This document shows, piece by piece, positions 62,446-64,000 of a stretch of DNA of 64,000 nt. Numbering within the stretch: position 1 is the stretch's first letter; every line of letters begins with the position of its first letter. Location: contig NZ_AQUZ01000009.1 of assembly GCF_000372465.1 (NCBI RefSeq), forward strand, positions 124,001 through 188,000, given 5' to 3'. This stretch comes from Kribbella catacumbae DSM 19601. GTDB lineage: Bacteria; Actinomycetota; Actinomycetes; Propionibacteriales; Kribbellaceae. The translations under genes and the position numbers were made by a program. The notes under the pieces are model-generated. The model saw only the letters and a program-made list of their open reading frames with translations. It had not been told where the DNA came from and searched no databases.

Positions 62446-64000
62446 GTGACCTATCCGAAAGCAGCGGGAGACCGGCTGAGCGCCAGCCCGGAGTTCCCGC
62501 GGATCGAGGAGCGGGTGCTCTCGTACTGGGAGTCCGATGGGACGTTCCAGGCGTCGGTCGAGCAGCGGCCGGCGGGTCGTGATGGGGCGAACGAGTTCGT
62601 CTTCTATGACGGGCCGCCGTTCGCGAACGGGTTGCCGCATTACGGGCATCTGCTGACCGGGTACGTGAAGGACGTCGTACCGCGGTACCAGACGATGCGC
62701 GGGCGGCGGGTCGAGCGCCGGTTCGGGTGGGACACGCATGGGCTGCCGGCCGAGCTGGAGGCTCAGCGGGTACTGGGGCTGAAGACGAAGGCCGAGATCC
62801 TGGAACTCGGGATCGAGAAGTTCAACGAGACCTGCCGCGCCTCGGTGCTCAAGTACACCGACGAGTGGCAGGCCTACGTCACCCGGCAGGCGCGCTGGGT
62901 CGACTTCGGCAACGACTACAAGACGCTCAACCGCGACTACATGGAGTCGGTGATCTGGGCGTTCAAGACCTTGTACGACAAGGGTCTGGTGTACGAGGGC
63001 CTGCGGGTGCTGCCGTATTGCTGGAACGATGAGACGCCGCTTTCGAACCACGAATTGCGGATGGACGACGACGTCTACCAGCCGCGGCAGGACCCCTCGA
63101 TCACCGTCGCGGTGACGCTGGAGACCGGCGAGCGGCTGCTGGCCTGGACGACGACGCCCTGGACGCTGCCGAGCAACCTGGCGATGGCCGTTGCCCCTGA
63201 CATCGACTATGTCGTCGTGAACGACTCGGAAGGCCGGCCGACGATCCTGGCCGAGGCCCGGCTGGCGGCGTACGGATATGAGGAGGTCATCCGGCGGCTC
63301 AAAGGCTCGGACTTGATCGGACTTCGCTACACACCGCTGTTCGACTTCTTCGCCTACACGTCTCGCTGGGGCACTGAGAATGCCTTCCAGGTGATCGCCG
63401 CCGAGCATGTGACAACCGAGGACGGCACCGGCGTGGTCCACATGGCTCCTGCCTATGGTGAGGAAGACCAGCTCGCCTGCGACGCGGTCGGCATCCCGAC
63501 CCTGCTGACGGTCGACGAGGGCGCTCGCTTCACCACGGTGGTTCCGCCGTACGCCGGGCAGCACGTGTTCGACGCGAACCGGCCCATCATCCGTGATCTC
63601 ACCGCGGCCGGCGCGCTGGTCCGCGAAGACAGCTACGTGCACAGCTACCCGCACTGCTGGCGGTGCCGCAAACCCCTGATCTACAAGGCGGTTTCGAGCT
63701 GGTTCGTCGAGGTGACCCGGATCCGGGACCGGATGGTCGAGCTGAACGGGCCGATCACCTGGGTGCCGGAGCACGTGAAGTACGGGCAGTTCGGCAAGTG
63801 GCTGGAGAACGCGCGGGACTGGTCGATCAGCCGGAACCGCTTCTGGGGTTCACCGATCCCGGTCTGGCGGTCGGACGACCCGGCGTACCCGCGGATCGAC
63901 GTGTACGGCTCGGTCGAGGAGCTGGAGCGGGACTTCGGCGTCGCCGTACCGGATCTGCACCGGCCGTTCATCGACGAGCTGACCAGGCCGAATCCGGATG
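62446..64000 (+). CDS. ileS: Isoleucyl-tRNA synthetase, N-terminal part (runs off the window)
   Basis: The frame starts at GTG 62446 ([25 protein letters not shown]) and is open to the window end, giving 518 residues. The class I HIGH motif appears as GLPHYGHLL within [18 protein letters not shown]. The [13 protein letters not shown] segment, the editing-domain [12 protein letters not shown], and [15 protein letters not shown] follow. CWRCRKPLI is the Zn-linked Cys pair. This is the eukaryote-like IleRS type. KMSKS lies beyond the window. Only 33 bases separate it from the previous gene, so no T-box leader fits there. Confidence 0.96.
   Translation, partial: MTYPKAAGDRLSASPEFPRIEERVLSYWESDGTFQASVEQRPAGRDGANEFVFYDGPPFANGLPHYGHLLTGYVKDVVPRYQTMRGRRVERRFGWDTHGLPAELEAQRVLGLKTKAEILELGIEKFNETCRASVLKYTDEWQAYVTRQARWVDFGNDYKTLNRDYMESVIWAFKTLYDKGLVYEGLRVLPYCWNDETPLSNHELRMDDDVYQPRQDPSITVAVTLETGERLLAWTTTPWTLPSNLAMAVAPDIDYVVVNDSEGRPTILAEARLAAYGYEEVIRRLKGSDLIGLRYTPLFDFFAYTSRWGTENAFQVIAAEHVTTEDGTGVVHMAPAYGEEDQLACDAVGIPTLLTVDEGARFTTVVPPYAGQHVFDANRPIIRDLTAAGALVREDSYVHSYPHCWRCRKPLIYKAVSSWFVEVTRIRDRMVELNGPITWVPEHVKYGQFGKWLENARDWSISRNRFWGSPIPVWRSDDPAYPRIDVYGSVEELERDFGVAVPDLHRPFIDELTRPNPD

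Overview
The window reads as a chromosomal segment of a high-GC Gram-positive soil actinomycete. The evidence is high GC with GC-rich third codon positions, frequent GTG starts, ATGA/GTGA gene overlaps, a clpS-DUF2017 pair, an MbtH-type protein, DtxR/DmdR-type iron boxes and many LacI/ROK-regulated sugar loci. A Nocardioidales member such as Kribbella would fit, but that is inference. No rRNA, tRNA, prophage, transposase or CRISPR array was seen.

Layout. 1-15146 is the 3' part of a giant nonribosomal peptide synthetase (NRPS). 15456-21125 holds its companions: a small secreted protein, a two-gene ABC exporter, an ornithine-type formyltransferase and an MbtH protein, the last two divergent from a region with two iron boxes. 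Adenylation codes (Thr, hydroxyornithine) and these partners indicate a hydroxamate siderophore related to coelichelin, but larger. 21161-24023 has a coiled-coil membrane protein, a LuxR-type regulator and a 35-residue basic protein. 24154-29697 is a GntR-flanked acyl-CoA/dicarboxylate locus: fused carboxyltransferase, CaiB-type CoA-transferase, MatC/SLC13-like transporter and a TauE-like exporter. 29845-33374 holds an AraC regulator, an NmrA-like protein, a secreted protein and an inositol-phosphatase-like enzyme.

33392-41298 is a beta-1,4-galactan locus: LacI regulator, sugar ABC importer, GH42 beta-galactosidase and secreted GH53 galactanase. It is followed by an alditol oxidase. 43078-58552 looks like a xyloglucan/hemicellulose locus: two LacI regulators, a ROK regulator, GH31 alpha-xylosidase, GH3 beta-glucosidase, a second ABC importer, a second GH42 and a secreted GH12. 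Near-identical palindromes with core TCGAAGCGCTTCGA lie upstream of GH3, GH12 and one LacI gene, and a 27-bp relative lies upstream of the other LacI gene, suggesting a small regulon. The end (59541-64000) is housekeeping: MarR, pncB, clpS, DUF2017 and the start of ileS.

The intergenic spaces are unusually rich in short repeated, hairpin-forming elements. At least four families occur more than once in the window, and two further single-copy inverted repeats are present. With the atypical NRPS condensation domain, they are the most novel material here.
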